A DNA stretch of 64,000 bases, taken from Oscillospiraceae bacterium (GTDB taxonomy: Bacteria; Bacillota; Clostridia; Oscillospirales; Ruminococcaceae). The position numbers and the translations under genes were made by a program. Of this stretch, positions 7,894 to 16,821 are shown one piece after another. The stretch covers positions 3,162,001 to 3,226,000 of the forward strand of contig BQOK01000001.1 in assembly GCA_022835495.1 (NCBI GenBank), written 5' to 3'. The notes under the pieces are model-generated. The model was not told the DNA's origin, did not search any database, and saw only the letters and a list, made by a program, of their open reading frames with translations. Position 1 is the first letter of the stretch, and every line of letters begins with the position of its first letter.

Positions 7894-8910
7894 ATGAAAA
7901 AACGCATCTGCATTTTATACACCGGCGGCACCATCGGCATGGTGCCCACCGACCGGGGCTATGCCCCAAAGCCCGGGGCGCTGGCCCAGTATTTGAAGGC
8001 CATCCCGGACCTTGCAAGCCCGGAAGCTCCGGCCTGGGAGCTGGTCGAAATGGAGCCCCTTCTGGATTCCTCCAACATCACCGTGCGGGAATGGCGGGCC
8101 ATCGGCCAGGCCATTTTCGATCACTACGACCGGTTCGACGGCTTTGTGGTGCTGCACGGCACCGACACCATGGCCTACACCGCCTCCGCCCTCTCCTTTA
8201 TGCTGGAAGATCTGCAAAAGCCGGTGATCTTTACCGGCAGCCAGATCCCGCTGTGCCGCATGCGCAGCGACGGGCGCGACAACCTCATCACCAGCCTGCT
8301 GATCGCGGCCCAGGGCCGCGCGGCCGAGGTGTGCCTGTATTTCGGCGGCAAGCTGCTGCGGGGCAACCGGGCCACCAAGCGCTCGGCAGACGGCCTGCGC
8401 GCTTTTTCCTCGCCCAACTATCCGCCCCTCGCCATGGCCGGGGTCGAAATCCGGTACGACCAGGCGGCTCTGGCCCGCCCGGCGCAAAAAGGGCCGCTCG
8501 CCCTCGCCCCCTTCGAGGCCGCGCCCATCGGGGTGTTAAAGGTGTTTCCCGGCATCCAGTTCGGCCTGTTCGAACCCATCCTCACCGAGGCGCTGCGGGG
8601 CATCGTGCTGGAAACCTTCGGCGCGGGCAACATTCCGGACGGCGGAGGCGCACTGCTGCCCCTGATCCAAAAAGCCGGTAAAAACGGCACCGTCCTGGTG
8701 GTTTGCAGCCAGTGCGGCGAAGGCTCGGTGCACCTTGGCGCCTATGCCACCAGCGCGCCGCTCAAAGCTTCCGGCGCTGTGAGCGGCCGCGACATGACCA
8801 CAGAGGCCGCAGTGGCAAAGCTGTATTATCTGTTCAGCAAGGGGCATTCCGCCGCCGAGGTCAAGCGCCTGATGGAACAGGACCTGCGGGGCGAGCTCAC
8901 CGGCGAGTGA
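7894..8910 (+). CDS. ansA: Type I L-asparaginase
   Basis: The 338-residue enzyme hydrolyses L-asparagine to aspartate and ammonia. The first nucleophile loop is TGGTIGM at residues 10-16 (catalytic Thr13) and the second motif is HGTDTMAYTASAL from residue 88 (Thr91/Asp92). No signal peptide is present, which fits the cytosolic type I (AnsA-like) enzymes. A GGAGG ribosome binding site precedes the ATG, and the gene has its own promoter (7819-7847) and terminator (8946-8991). Confidence 0.93.
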   Translation: MKKRICILYTGGTIGMVPTDRGYAPKPGALAQYLKAIPDLASPEAPAWELVEMEPLLDSSNITVREWRAIGQAIFDHYDRFDGFVVLHGTDTMAYTASALSFMLEDLQKPVIFTGSQIPLCRMRSDGRDNLITSLLIAAQGRAAEVCLYFGGKLLRGNRATKRSADGLRAFSSPNYPPLAMAGVEIRYDQAALARPAQKGPLALAPFEAAPIGVLKVFPGIQFGLFEPILTEALRGIVLETFGAGNIPDGGGALLPLIQKAGKNGTVLVVCSQCGEGSVHLGAYATSAPLKASGAVSGRDMTTEAAVAKLYYLFSKGHSAAEVKRLMEQDLRGELTGE

Positions 8911-8945
8911 GCCTTCCCGCGGGGATCTCCCGAAAACAAGCCCGC

Positions 8946-8991
8946 AAAAAGCCGCGCCCTTATGGTTTACACCATAAGGGCGCGGCTTTTT
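8946..8991. terminator. Strong bidirectional terminator
   Basis: A perfect 21-bp stem (8946-8966 with 8971-8991) closes a 4-base loop and has A and T runs on both sides. It ends ansA from the left and the citrate synthase operon from the right. Confidence 0.95.
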
Positions 8992-9029
8992 TGTTCCACA
9001 GGTTTTTGCGGGCGCGTTCTTTGCTGCCC

Positions 9030-9818
9030 TTAAGCCGCGGTCTCTTCCGCCGCCGGCCCCACTGCGGTAAAGGCGTACGCCAGGCCCGAAAGCCCCACCA
9101 GGCCGATGCACGCCGCCTGGATCAGCTCGGCCAGGGCCGCCTGCCCCACCAGATATTCGCACACCACGCCGGGCAGCGCCAGGCAGGTGCACAGCAAAAA
9201 GGCCGCCATGCCCGTAAAAAACACCCAGCCGCCGCTCTTGCCCCCCGGGATATAGGCCGCCTTGACCTGCGCCGTGCAGAACAAAAGGGCTGCCAGCGCC
9301 GCCAGCGCTTCCAGGGTATACCCCACCCGCACGATGCCGGTGGGCACCAGGCAAAAGCGCTGGATGGTGAGCAGGTAAAGCGACAGCGTGCCCGCCACGC
9401 CGAACACGGCGCTGCCGGTGGGCGCCTCAAACTCTTCGGTAAAGCGGCTCCGGCCCAAAAGCAGCATCCATAAAGCGCTCACAAGATACAGCACCGCCAG
9501 AATGCGCTCCACCCAGCCAAGGGCGGCCCAGCCGCCGATCTGCACCCCGGCAAGGGCTGCAAACCCAAAACCGCACAAAAAGGCCAGTATCCCCTGCAAG
9601 GCGTTGTGCCCGCCTAGCGCGGCGGGGCGCCCCGGCGCCAAAAACGAGGCCAGCGCCGCCAGCAGCAGCACCGCGCCCACCACCGCATAGCGCACCCAGT
9701 AGGACCCGTAGGTAGAAAAGCCGGTGGCCAGATCGGTGCAGTTCACCAGGTCCAGCCAGCGGGCGCCCCCCGCCGCCAGGCATACCAGCGCGAGCAGGCT
9801 TGTGGCAAATCGTTTCAT
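9030..9818 (-). CDS. Polytopic membrane protein of unknown function
   Basis: The 262-residue protein has about eight hydrophobic segments and few charged residues apart from a short C-terminal tail (PAAEETAA). I do not recognise a family or catalytic motif. Its start codon overlaps the citrate synthase stop codon by one base (TGATG), so the two are translationally coupled. That coupling suggests a link to citrate or glutamate metabolism, or to the membrane state that depends on it, but this is only context. No signal-peptide cleavage site is evident; the N-terminal segment looks like a membrane anchor. Confidence 0.7.
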   Translation of the reverse strand: MKRFATSLLALVCLAAGGARWLDLVNCTDLATGFSTYGSYWVRYAVVGAVLLLAALASFLAPGRPAALGGHNALQGILAFLCGFGFAALAGVQIGGWAALGWVERILAVLYLVSALWMLLLGRSRFTEEFEAPTGSAVFGVAGTLSLYLLTIQRFCLVPTGIVRVGYTLEALAALAALLFCTAQVKAAYIPGGKSGGWVFFTGMAAFLLCTCLALPGVVCEYLVGQAALAELIQAACIGLVGLSGLAYAFTAVGPAAEETAA

Positions 9819-11182
9819 CAGCGTTCCTCTAAACTTTTATATTTCTGCCGCACGCCCAGGTACTTGTAGGCGGGGCGGATGATCCGGTTGGCGAACACGA
9901 CCTCCTCGATGCGGTGGGCGCACCAGCCGGGAATGCGGCTGATGGCGAACAGCGGGGTGTACAGATCCGGGCTGATGCCCAGCATTTTGTAAATCAGCCC
10001 GCTGTACAGGTCCACGTTGGCGCACACGGTCTTGCTGCCCTTTTCCTCGGCAAACACCTCCGGCCCCAGCTTTTCCACCAGGCACAGCATGCGGAAATCG
10101 TCCTCGAAGCCTTTTTCCACGGCCAGGCTCTCCGCCTTTTGGCGCAGCACCACCGCGCGGGGGTCGCTCACGGTATACACCGCATGCCCCATGCCGTAGA
10201 TCAGGCCGGAGCCGTCCCCCTCCTGCCTGCGGATGATGCGGCGCAAAAATTCCCGCACCTCTTCCTCGTCGCCGTGGTTCTGCACGCCGGCCTTGATCTG
10301 CTCCAGCTGTTCCATCACCTTCAGGTTCGCGCCGCCGTGCTTGGGGCCCTTCAGGCTGCCGATGGCCGCCGAGATGGCCGAATAAGTATCCGTGCCCGAG
10401 CTCGAGAGCACCCGGCAGGTGAAGGCCGAGTTGTTGCCGCCGCCGTGGTCCGCGTGCACCAGCAGGCACAGGTCCAGCAGCTTCGCCTCCTCGTGGGTGA
10501 ACTTCTGGTCGGCCCGGTAGGTGGCAAGGATGTGCTCCGCCGTGCTCTGCCCGGGGGTGGGCATGTGGAAATACATGCTCTGGCGGTCATATACCCTGCG
10601 CTTCACCTGGTAGGCGTTCACCATAATGGTGGGCAGGCTGGCGATCAAGCTTATCGATTGCTCCAGCAGGTTTTCCAGCGAGAGGTCCTCGGGGTTTTCG
10701 TCGTAGCTGTAAAGCGCCAGCACGCTGCGGGCCAGCTTGTTCATGATGTTGGGGCTGGGTGCCTTCATGATCATATCCTCGGCAAACCCCTCGGGCAGCT
10801 CCCGGTGGCTGGCCAGGATCTCCTGGAACTGGGCCAGTTCAAAAGCGGTGGGCAGGCTGCCGAACAGCAGCAGCCAGATCACCTCTTCAAACACAAAGCG
10901 GTCATGGTCATAGGCCTCCCGCACGATCTCCTCAATGTTGATTCCCCGGTAAACCAGCTTTCCCGGGATGGGCATGATCGCCCCGTCCGCCGCCTTTTCG
11001 TAGCCCACCACGTCGCACACGTTGGTCAGCCCCGCCAGCACGCCGGTGCCGTCCGGGTTGCGCAGGCCCCGCTTTACCCCCAGCCGTTCGCTGGTTTCGG
11101 GGTCGATGAAGTTATTTTTCAGGTACTCCCCGCATAAAAATTTCATGGAACCCGGCGAGAGCCTGGTCTTTTCCACCGCCAT
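9818..11182 (-). CDS. gltA: Citrate synthase
   Basis: The 454-residue enzyme condenses oxaloacetate with acetyl-CoA to give citrate. It has the family motifs LVHADHGGGNNSAF around H243/H246, KHGGAN around H282 and GMGHAVY about 45 residues further on. The protein is of the longer citrate/2-methylcitrate synthase type found in Clostridia. In a fermenter its likely role is the oxidative branch to 2-oxoglutarate and glutamate. Aconitase and isocitrate dehydrogenase are not in the window. The gene leads a two-gene operon with an overlapping membrane-protein gene. The ATG at 11182 is preceded by GAGGAGTGAC. Confidence 0.93.
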   Translation of the reverse strand: MAVEKTRLSPGSMKFLCGEYLKNNFIDPETSERLGVKRGLRNPDGTGVLAGLTNVCDVVGYEKAADGAIMPIPGKLVYRGINIEEIVREAYDHDRFVFEEVIWLLLFGSLPTAFELAQFQEILASHRELPEGFAEDMIMKAPSPNIMNKLARSVLALYSYDENPEDLSLENLLEQSISLIASLPTIMVNAYQVKRRVYDRQSMYFHMPTPGQSTAEHILATYRADQKFTHEEAKLLDLCLLVHADHGGGNNSAFTCRVLSSSGTDTYSAISAAIGSLKGPKHGGANLKVMEQLEQIKAGVQNHGDEEEVREFLRRIIRRQEGDGSGLIYGMGHAVYTVSDPRAVVLRQKAESLAVEKGFEDDFRMLCLVEKLGPEVFAEEKGSKTVCANVDLYSGLIYKMLGISPDLYTPLFAISRIPGWCAHRIEEVVFANRIIRPAYKYLGVRQKYKSLEER

Positions 11183-11346
11183 TCGCTGTCACTCCTCACA
11201 ATTTATTTTCTGGTTTTCCCACCCTGTTGTCCAGCGCCGCCCGGCGCTCTGCTTTTTCTATATATACGCATTTCATATTACACGTTTTACCGCCAAATTG
11301 CAAGCGCGGCCCCGCCGCGCGGGAACTTGAAAAGGAGAGGGACCCC

Positions 11347-12420
11347 ATGAAAAAAACCATTCTGCCCATCCTGCTGTTTGCCCTGCTCACCTACTGCCTG
11401 CCCATGGTAAGCCTGCTTTTGCCCGCCGCGGGCGCCGATGACGGGGCAAACCCCTTTTTCGGCTTCGGCGACGGCGCTTCCTCCCCATCCTCCGCCGCTT
11501 CCGCCCCCACTCCGGCCCCCGGCGCGCTCACCGGCGGCAAGAACCCCAACGCCGCCCCGGCCCAAACCGGCGACAGCCAGGTCATTCTCATCCAGAACGC
11601 GGCCGACAGCAGCGTCCTGGAAGTGCCCGTGCTGGACTACATGATCGGCGCGGCGGCCAGCGAGATGCCGGTGAACTGGCCGGACGAAGCCCTCAAAGCC
11701 CAGGCGGTGGCCAGTCACAGCTATGCGCTCTACCAGCGCGATCATGCGGATACGGACAAGCTGGGCGGCGCCTGGTTCTCCGCCGACCCCGCCCGCCGCC
11801 AGGGTTACATGACCGAGGAGGTCCTGCGCAGCTACTGGGGCGACGCCTACAACGAGAATTATGCCCGGCTCAAATCTCTTTTCGAGCCGATCGTGGACAA
11901 GGTCCTCACCTGGGAGGGCGCGCCCGCGGCGGCCTGCTACCACGCCATCAGCTGCGGCCGCACCGAGGCCAGCGAAAACGTATGGAGCGAAGCGCTGCCC
12001 TACCTGGCCGGGGTGGACTCCACCCTCGACCTCGCCGCCGAGGGCTACGAGCAGACGGTCACCTACACCGCCCAGCAGATGTACGACGCTCTCACCGCAA
12101 GCTTTGCCGGCGTGGACCTGACCGCAAAACCCGGCAAATGGTTCGGCGATGCCAAATACACCGATGCAGGCTATGTGCAGAGCATCCAAGTGGGGGGCGT
12201 GTTCGCCAAGGGCACCGATGTGCGCGCCGCGCTGGGCCTGCGCAGCGCCTGCTTCACCGTGCAGTATGTGGACGGCGCGTTCGCGGTCACCACCAAGGGC
12301 TACGGCCATGGGGTGGGCCTGAGCCAGTGGGGGGCCAAAAACATGGCCCTCACCGGCAAGAGCTTCAGCGAGATCCTGGCCGCCTATTTCCCGGGCACCG
12401 CGCTGGAGGTGCTGGGATAA
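11347..12420 (+). CDS. SpoIID/LytB-type peptidoglycan lytic transglycosylase
   Basis: The 357-residue protein has an N-terminal membrane anchor or signal sequence (residues 1-30), a low-complexity Ser/Pro/Ala linker (about 35-75) and a SpoIID domain. Glu106 in AAASEMP corresponds to the catalytic glutamate of SpoIID, and the GYGHGVGLSQWGA motif near the C-terminus is diagnostic. SpoIID cuts glycan strands during forespore engulfment; paralogues occur in vegetative cells. Isolated here between citrate synthase and a glycosidase, with no other sporulation gene in the window, so a sporulation role is not proven. Start chosen at the ATG with AAGGAGAGG upstream rather than at the longer in-frame start. 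Confidence 0.88.
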   Translation: MKKTILPILLFALLTYCLPMVSLLLPAAGADDGANPFFGFGDGASSPSSAASAPTPAPGALTGGKNPNAAPAQTGDSQVILIQNAADSSVLEVPVLDYMIGAAASEMPVNWPDEALKAQAVASHSYALYQRDHADTDKLGGAWFSADPARRQGYMTEEVLRSYWGDAYNENYARLKSLFEPIVDKVLTWEGAPAAACYHAISCGRTEASENVWSEALPYLAGVDSTLDLAAEGYEQTVTYTAQQMYDALTASFAGVDLTAKPGKWFGDAKYTDAGYVQSIQVGGVFAKGTDVRAALGLRSACFTVQYVDGAFAVTTKGYGHGVGLSQWGAKNMALTGKSFSEILAAYFPGTALEVLG

Positions 12421-12439
12421 GCCGCCGCGCCCGGCCGCC

Positions 12440-12481
12440 TTGCGCCCTTCTGTTGCAATAGGGCGCAAATTGGGCTATAGT
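12440..12481 (+). promoter_or_regulatory. Promoter with overlapping 8-bp inverted repeat upstream of the GH2 gene
   Basis: TTGCAA (12453-12458), a 17-base spacer and TATAGT (12476-12481) form a good promoter. A perfect inverted repeat, TTGCGCCC (12440-12447) and GGGCGCAA (12461-12468), flanks the -35 box. It lacks a T run, so an operator is more likely than a terminator. Confidence 0.55.
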
Positions 12482-12547
12482 GGGGGTAACAACGCGGCGG
12501 CGGGCGCCCTTTTTCCCCGCCGCCGCTGCAAAAAGGCGGTATATCCC

Positions 12548-14350
12548 ATGAAACAGCTCACCACGCGCTGGGGCCGGCAGCCCGCCGCGATCCCCCTGCC
12601 GGAATACCCCCGCCCCGCCATGGCGCGGCAGGCCTGGCTCAACCTGAACGGGCAGTGGTCCTGCGCCTTCACCTCCTCCGGTTCGCCCCCCGCGCAATAC
12701 GAGCGCTCCATCCTGGTGCCCTATTCCCCCGAAGCGCCCCTCTCCGGCGTGGGCCGGCAGCTGCGGCCCGGGGAATTTTTGTGGTACCGGCGCGCCTTCT
12801 CGTTTCCCGCGCCCAAAGCCGGCCGGGTGCTGCTGCACTTCGGCGCGGTGGACCAGACCTGCCGGGTGTGGGTGAACGGCGTCGAGGCGGGCGGGCACAC
12901 CGGCGGCTACCTGCCCTTCACGCTGGATATCACCAGGCCTTTGCGCGCCGCGGCGGGGCCGCAGCACGAACTGGTGGTGCAGGTGCAGGACCAGACCGAC
13001 ACGGGCTGGCACAGCCGGGGCAAACAAAAGCTCGCCCGGGGCGGCATGTTCTACACCGCCCAAAGCGGTATCTGGCAAACCGTCTGGCTGGAGGCTGTGC
13101 CGGAAAACGCAGTGGAGGAGCTGCGCCTTGTGCCGGACTTTGCCGGCGCCTGCCTGCGGCTGCGGGCGGTCACGGCCCAGCCGGTGCCCGCCGTCTGCCG
13201 CATCACCAGCCCCTACCAGCCTCCCGAAGGCCCCGCCCCCGCCCGCCCGGCCGCCCTGGTGGCCGAGGCCGCCTTCACCACCGGTGAAGAGGTGTGTATC
13301 CCGCTGCCGGGCTTTCACCCCTGGAGCCCCGAGGACCCGTTTTTATACGGTGTCACCGTCACCGCGGGCCAGGATCGGGTAACGAGCTATTTTGCCCTGC
13401 GGGAATGCCGTGTGCAGCGGGATGCCGCAGGCGTGCCCCGCATCTTTTTGAACGGCAGGCCTTACCTGCAGCTGGGCGTGCTGGACCAGGGCTATTGGCC
13501 CGAGGGCCTTTACACCCCGCCGTCGGACGAAGCCATGGAGGCGGACGTCCGCTCCATGAAAGAACTGGGCTTCAATCTCCTGCGCAAACATGTGAAGCTG
13601 GAGCCCCAGCGCTGGTACTATCACTGCGACCGGCTGGGCATGCTGGTCTGGCAGGACATGGTGTGCGGCGGCGGCCGCCTGCAAAGCTGGTTCGTCACCT
13701 ATCTCGCCACCCTCATGAACTGCCGCCGCCTCACCATCCGGGACGGCGCCCGCAGCCGCCGCCTGCTCTCCCGGCAGGCGGAAGAAGGCCGCCGCGAGTT
13801 CCTGGCCGAGACCGCAGCCACCGTGCAGGCGCTGGCCTGTCATCCCTCCATTGTGTGCTGGGTCCCCTTCAACGAGGGCTGGGGCCAGTTCAACGCTCTG
13901 GAGGCCGAGGCGCTGGTGCGCCGGCTCGACCCCGCCCGCCTGGTGGACCACGCCAGCGGCTGGTTCGACCAGGGCGGCGGCGACGTGTGCAGCCTGCACC
14001 ACTACTTTTTCAAATTCCGCCTGCCGAAAAACGATCCGCGGGCCCTGGCCCTCACCGAGTTCGGCGGCTGTGCGCTGGCCCTTCCTGGGCACTGCTGCAC
14101 CGAAACGCTCTACGGTTACGGCAAATACGAAAGCCGCGAGGCGCTCACCGCGGCCTACGAGGCGCTGGTGCGCGGCACGGTGCTTCCCGCCGTGCAGAAG
14201 GGCCTGTGCGTGACCATCTACACCCAGCTCTCAGACATTGAGGACGAGGTAAACGGCGTTTACACCTACGACAGGGAGGTCTTAAAGCTGAACGGCGATG
14301 TGGTGCGCCGCCTGAACGAAGAACTCCGCCGCGCCGCCGGGCAGGCGTAA
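12548..14350 (+). CDS. Glycoside hydrolase family 2 protein (intracellular beta-glycosidase)
   Basis: The roughly 600-residue enzyme has the GH2 order: a jelly-roll sugar-binding domain (about 25-190), an immunoglobulin-like domain (about 190-290) and a TIM barrel. Glu443 in VPFNEGWGQ is the expected acid/base and Glu504 in LTEFGG the expected nucleophile. No signal peptide, so it works on imported oligosaccharides. GH2 covers beta-galactosidase, beta-glucuronidase and beta-mannosidase activities; the sequence does not let me choose. Shorter than LacZ because the C-terminal domains are missing. It shares its plan with the GH2 protein at 36846-38579. Start taken at the ATG at 12548, after AAAGGCGG, within a longer open frame. 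Confidence 0.88.
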   Translation: MKQLTTRWGRQPAAIPLPEYPRPAMARQAWLNLNGQWSCAFTSSGSPPAQYERSILVPYSPEAPLSGVGRQLRPGEFLWYRRAFSFPAPKAGRVLLHFGAVDQTCRVWVNGVEAGGHTGGYLPFTLDITRPLRAAAGPQHELVVQVQDQTDTGWHSRGKQKLARGGMFYTAQSGIWQTVWLEAVPENAVEELRLVPDFAGACLRLRAVTAQPVPAVCRITSPYQPPEGPAPARPAALVAEAAFTTGEEVCIPLPGFHPWSPEDPFLYGVTVTAGQDRVTSYFALRECRVQRDAAGVPRIFLNGRPYLQLGVLDQGYWPEGLYTPPSDEAMEADVRSMKELGFNLLRKHVKLEPQRWYYHCDRLGMLVWQDMVCGGGRLQSWFVTYLATLMNCRRLTIRDGARSRRLLSRQAEEGRREFLAETAATVQALACHPSIVCWVPFNEGWGQFNALEAEALVRRLDPARLVDHASGWFDQGGGDVCSLHHYFFKFRLPKNDPRALALTEFGGCALALPGHCCTETLYGYGKYESREALTAAYEALVRGTVLPAVQKGLCVTIYTQLSDIEDEVNGVYTYDREVLKLNGDVVRRLNEELRRAAGQA

Positions 14351-14364
14351 CACGGGCAGGGAAT

Positions 14365-14413
14365 AAAAAGATCCGCAGGGCGGGGCAAATCCCCCCACCC
14401 TGCGGACCTTTTT
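14365..14413. terminator. Bidirectional terminator between GH2 and PHP genes
   Basis: A 16-bp stem with one wobble pair (AAAAAGATCCGCAGGG at 14365-14380 with 14398-14413) is flanked by A and T runs and lies between convergent genes. Confidence 0.88.
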
Positions 14414-14434
14414 CAGTTTTTTTACCGGCCGCCC

Positions 14435-15118
14435 TCACAGCAGCTTTTCCAGCACCGATCCCTCCGGCAGCTCCCGCAGGCGGCCCGCCACCTTTTCCAT
14501 ACAGTGCGCGTCCGAGGAAGTCAGCACCTCAATGCCCGGCGGCAGGCCCCATTGCTCCAGCTCCTCCCGGCGCTCCGGGCGGTACAGCTCCACCGCCGCA
14601 AAGTCCAGGTCCGGCGGCCAGGCCCCCAGCACCGCAAACAGCGAATAGCTCGACCGGTCCGCGTGGGCGGGCAGCGCAACGCCCCCCAGCGCCTCGCAGG
14701 CGGCTTTCGCCTGGTACACATCCCAGCGGGCGGCGCCGGTCAGCAGCCGTTCCACCCGCCGCACCACCCGGTCTTCCTCGTCCATCACCAGCTGTTCGCC
14801 CCACACCGCCGGGTCATAGGGGAACGCGGGCAGCGCCTCATACAGCGCCTCGCCGTATTCCAGCGCCCTTTCCACCGTTTTAAAGTAGCACAAAAGGTGC
14901 ATCTCCTCGGCGGTGTTCACCTCGATGCCCGGCAGAAGGCGCAGACCGTATGCGCGGCAGGCGGCTTCTGCCGCGGGCAGGTTCAGGGCCGAGTTGTGAT
15001 CGGTCACCGCGATCAGCTCCGCCCCCGCCAGCTTTGCCAGCCCCGCCACGGTGGCGGGGGTCATGTCGTCGTCTGCGCAGGGGGAAAGGCAGGTGTGCAG
15101 ATGCAGATCGTATCGCAC
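14435..15118 (-). CDS. PHP-domain metal-dependent phosphoesterase
   Basis: The 227-residue protein is a stand-alone PHP domain with the expected metal ligands: H6-L-H8 at the start, TDHN with D40/H41, E66 in PGIEVNT and a C-terminal SSDAH. PHP proteins of this size hydrolyse phosphate esters or nucleotides. It is the last gene of the leftward sensory-hydrogenase operon. A PHP protein in the same company is known from other anaerobes with bifurcating hydrogenases, but its substrate there has not been settled as far as I know. The ATG is preceded by AGAGGGGGC. Confidence 0.85.
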   Translation of the reverse strand: MRYDLHLHTCLSPCADDDMTPATVAGLAKLAGAELIAVTDHNSALNLPAAEAACRAYGLRLLPGIEVNTAEEMHLLCYFKTVERALEYGEALYEALPAFPYDPAVWGEQLVMDEEDRVVRRVERLLTGAARWDVYQAKAACEALGGVALPAHADRSSYSLFAVLGAWPPDLDFAAVELYRPERREELEQWGLPPGIEVLTSSDAHCMEKVAGRLRELPEGSVLEKLL

Positions 15119-15142
15119 GGCCTTTGCCCCCTCTCTGTTTCC

Positions 15143-15472
15143 TTACAGGCCCATGGCCTTTGCCAGCGCAAGGCTGGCCTCAAATTCCGGCAGGTCGGTG
15201 GCGAACACCTGCACCCCGTTCTCCACGGCCCGGCTGCGGGCCGTGTCGTCCAGGGCCGCGCCGTGGCACAGCACGATGCACGCGCAGTCCGCCAGGCTGG
15301 CCACGGCCACCGCGTTCACGTTCCCCATCACGGTAAACCAGGCGTCCCCCTCCCTGGCCCGGCTCATGGCCCAGCTCAAAAGGTCGCCCGCAAAAATGCC
15401 GTCGATCCCGCGCGCCTCGCCCGGCACCACCGGCACAAAGCCGCAGGCTGCGGCCAGCTCCGCCGTGGTCAT
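15143..15472 (-). CDS. DRTGG-domain protein (first copy)
   Basis: A 109-residue protein with an alternating beta/alpha pattern of the DRTGG fold (for example GDAWFTVMGNVNAVAVASLADCACIVLCHG). The fold also occurs in regulatory parts of phosphotransacetylase-like and CBS-containing proteins and is thought to bind a ligand. Its start overlaps the hydrogenase-like gene by 4 bases, so it is translationally coupled. A second paralogue lies at 17244-17594 in the same operon. Confidence 0.75.
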   Translation of the reverse strand: MTTAELAAACGFVPVVPGEARGIDGIFAGDLLSWAMSRAREGDAWFTVMGNVNAVAVASLADCACIVLCHGAALDDTARSRAVENGVQVFATDLPEFEASLALAKAMGL

Positions 15473-16785
15473 TTTACCACCGCCTCCTCCCGGCCGCCCG
15501 CTGCCCGCGCGGCCTCCTGCTCCTCTTTTGCCCGCAGCATGGCCTCCAGCCGGTGGCGCATCAGCACGGTGCAGTCGGTGAGTTGGGCCTTGCCCCGCAC
15601 CACGTCCTCGGCCATGGCCTCGCAGGTGGGCGCGCCGCAGCTGCCGCAGTCCAGGCCCGGCAGGCCTTTTAAAATTTTCTGCATCTGGTTGTAGCGCTCA
15701 AACCGCTCGCTGCGGGTGGCGCCCAGCTCCAGCACCGGGGCATAGGTCAGGTCGGTATCCCACAGCATCTCGGTGGGCACGCCCCCCTCCAGCCGGTTTT
15801 GGGCATAGGGAGCCATGCGGCGCATGCGCTTGATCTTGGTCTTGGCGATGTAGGGGTTCTCCACCTGCAAAACGCCCCCCACGCACCCGCCGGCGCAGGC
15901 CCGCAGTTCCACAAAGTCGATGCCGCCGTATTTTTCGTCCTCCAGGTCCTCCAGCACCCGCATGATGTTCTCCACACCGTCGGCCGCCAGGTAATTCTCA
16001 GTGCTCACCAGCCCCGCGGCCTCGCCGCCGCTCTCGGCCCAGGCCAGGCCGATGCTCCCCGCCGCGGCCAGGTGCTCCGGCCGCTCCACATGGCTCATGG
16101 CGGCCAGCAGCGCCGGGTATACGTCCTTAATGGCCACCGACCGGTCGATCTCGCTGTGGGAGGAGCCAATGGGGGTGTGCCGCGCGGTCACCTTGGCCGG
16201 GCAGGGCACCAGCGCAATGCAGCCGATCTTTTCGGCCGGCAGCCCGGTGCGCTGCATTGCCTCGCGCCGGGCCATGCGCGCCGCCAGCTCCACCGGCGGC
16301 ACCAGGGGCAGCACGTGTTCGATCAGTTCCGGAAAACGCACCCGGATCAGCCTTGTCACCGCCGGGCAGGCCGAACTGATCACCGGCTTCTGGATGCTGC
16401 CCGTGGCAAGGATGCGGCGGGTCGCGTCGCTGATCAGCTCCGCCGCCTTTGCCACCTCAAACACCGCGTCGAACCCAATGCGCCGCAGCGCGTCCAGCAC
16501 CCGGTCCTGGTCGTCCAGGTGGTTGTACTGGCCGTACAGGCTGGGGGGCGGCAGGGCCACGGTGTATTCAAACTCCTTCAGCACCTCCAGCGCGTCGCTC
16601 ACCGCGCGCTTTGCGTGGTGCGGGCAGATGCGGATGCATTCGCCGCAGTCGATGCAGCGCTCCGCCAGAATGTGCGCCTTTCCCTCCCGCACCCGGATGG
16701 CCTCGGTGGGGCAGCGCTTGATGCAGTTGATGCACCCCGTACACAGTTCCTTTTGCAGCGTGACGGAATGAACAAACCGTTCCAT
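15469..16785 (-). CDS. HydS-like sensory [FeFe]-hydrogenase
   Basis: The 438-residue protein has an N-terminal pair of [4Fe-4S] ferredoxin motifs (C15/18/21/25 and C44/47/50/54), a shortened H-cluster domain and a C-terminal four-cysteine Fe-S module (C380/C383/C388/C405). All four H-cluster ligands appear present: C140 (in SSACP), C195 (in VPCPAK), C297 and C301 (in RACAGGCVGG). The proton-relay cysteine that precedes the first ligand in catalytic enzymes is Ala139, the substitution reported for sensory HydS proteins. It therefore probably senses H2 or redox state rather than turning over fast. No PAS domain is fused; the neighbouring GHKL ATPases are candidate partners. Confidence 0.85.
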   Translation of the reverse strand: MERFVHSVTLQKELCTGCINCIKRCPTEAIRVREGKAHILAERCIDCGECIRICPHHAKRAVSDALEVLKEFEYTVALPPPSLYGQYNHLDDQDRVLDALRRIGFDAVFEVAKAAELISDATRRILATGSIQKPVISSACPAVTRLIRVRFPELIEHVLPLVPPVELAARMARREAMQRTGLPAEKIGCIALVPCPAKVTARHTPIGSSHSEIDRSVAIKDVYPALLAAMSHVERPEHLAAAGSIGLAWAESGGEAAGLVSTENYLAADGVENIMRVLEDLEDEKYGGIDFVELRACAGGCVGGVLQVENPYIAKTKIKRMRRMAPYAQNRLEGGVPTEMLWDTDLTYAPVLELGATRSERFERYNQMQKILKGLPGLDCGSCGAPTCEAMAEDVVRGKAQLTDCTVLMRHRLEAMLRAKEEQEAARAAGGREEAVVK

Positions 16786-16821
16786 GGTTTCGGGTCCCCT
16801 TTCAGCGGCCGCAGCCGCCCC

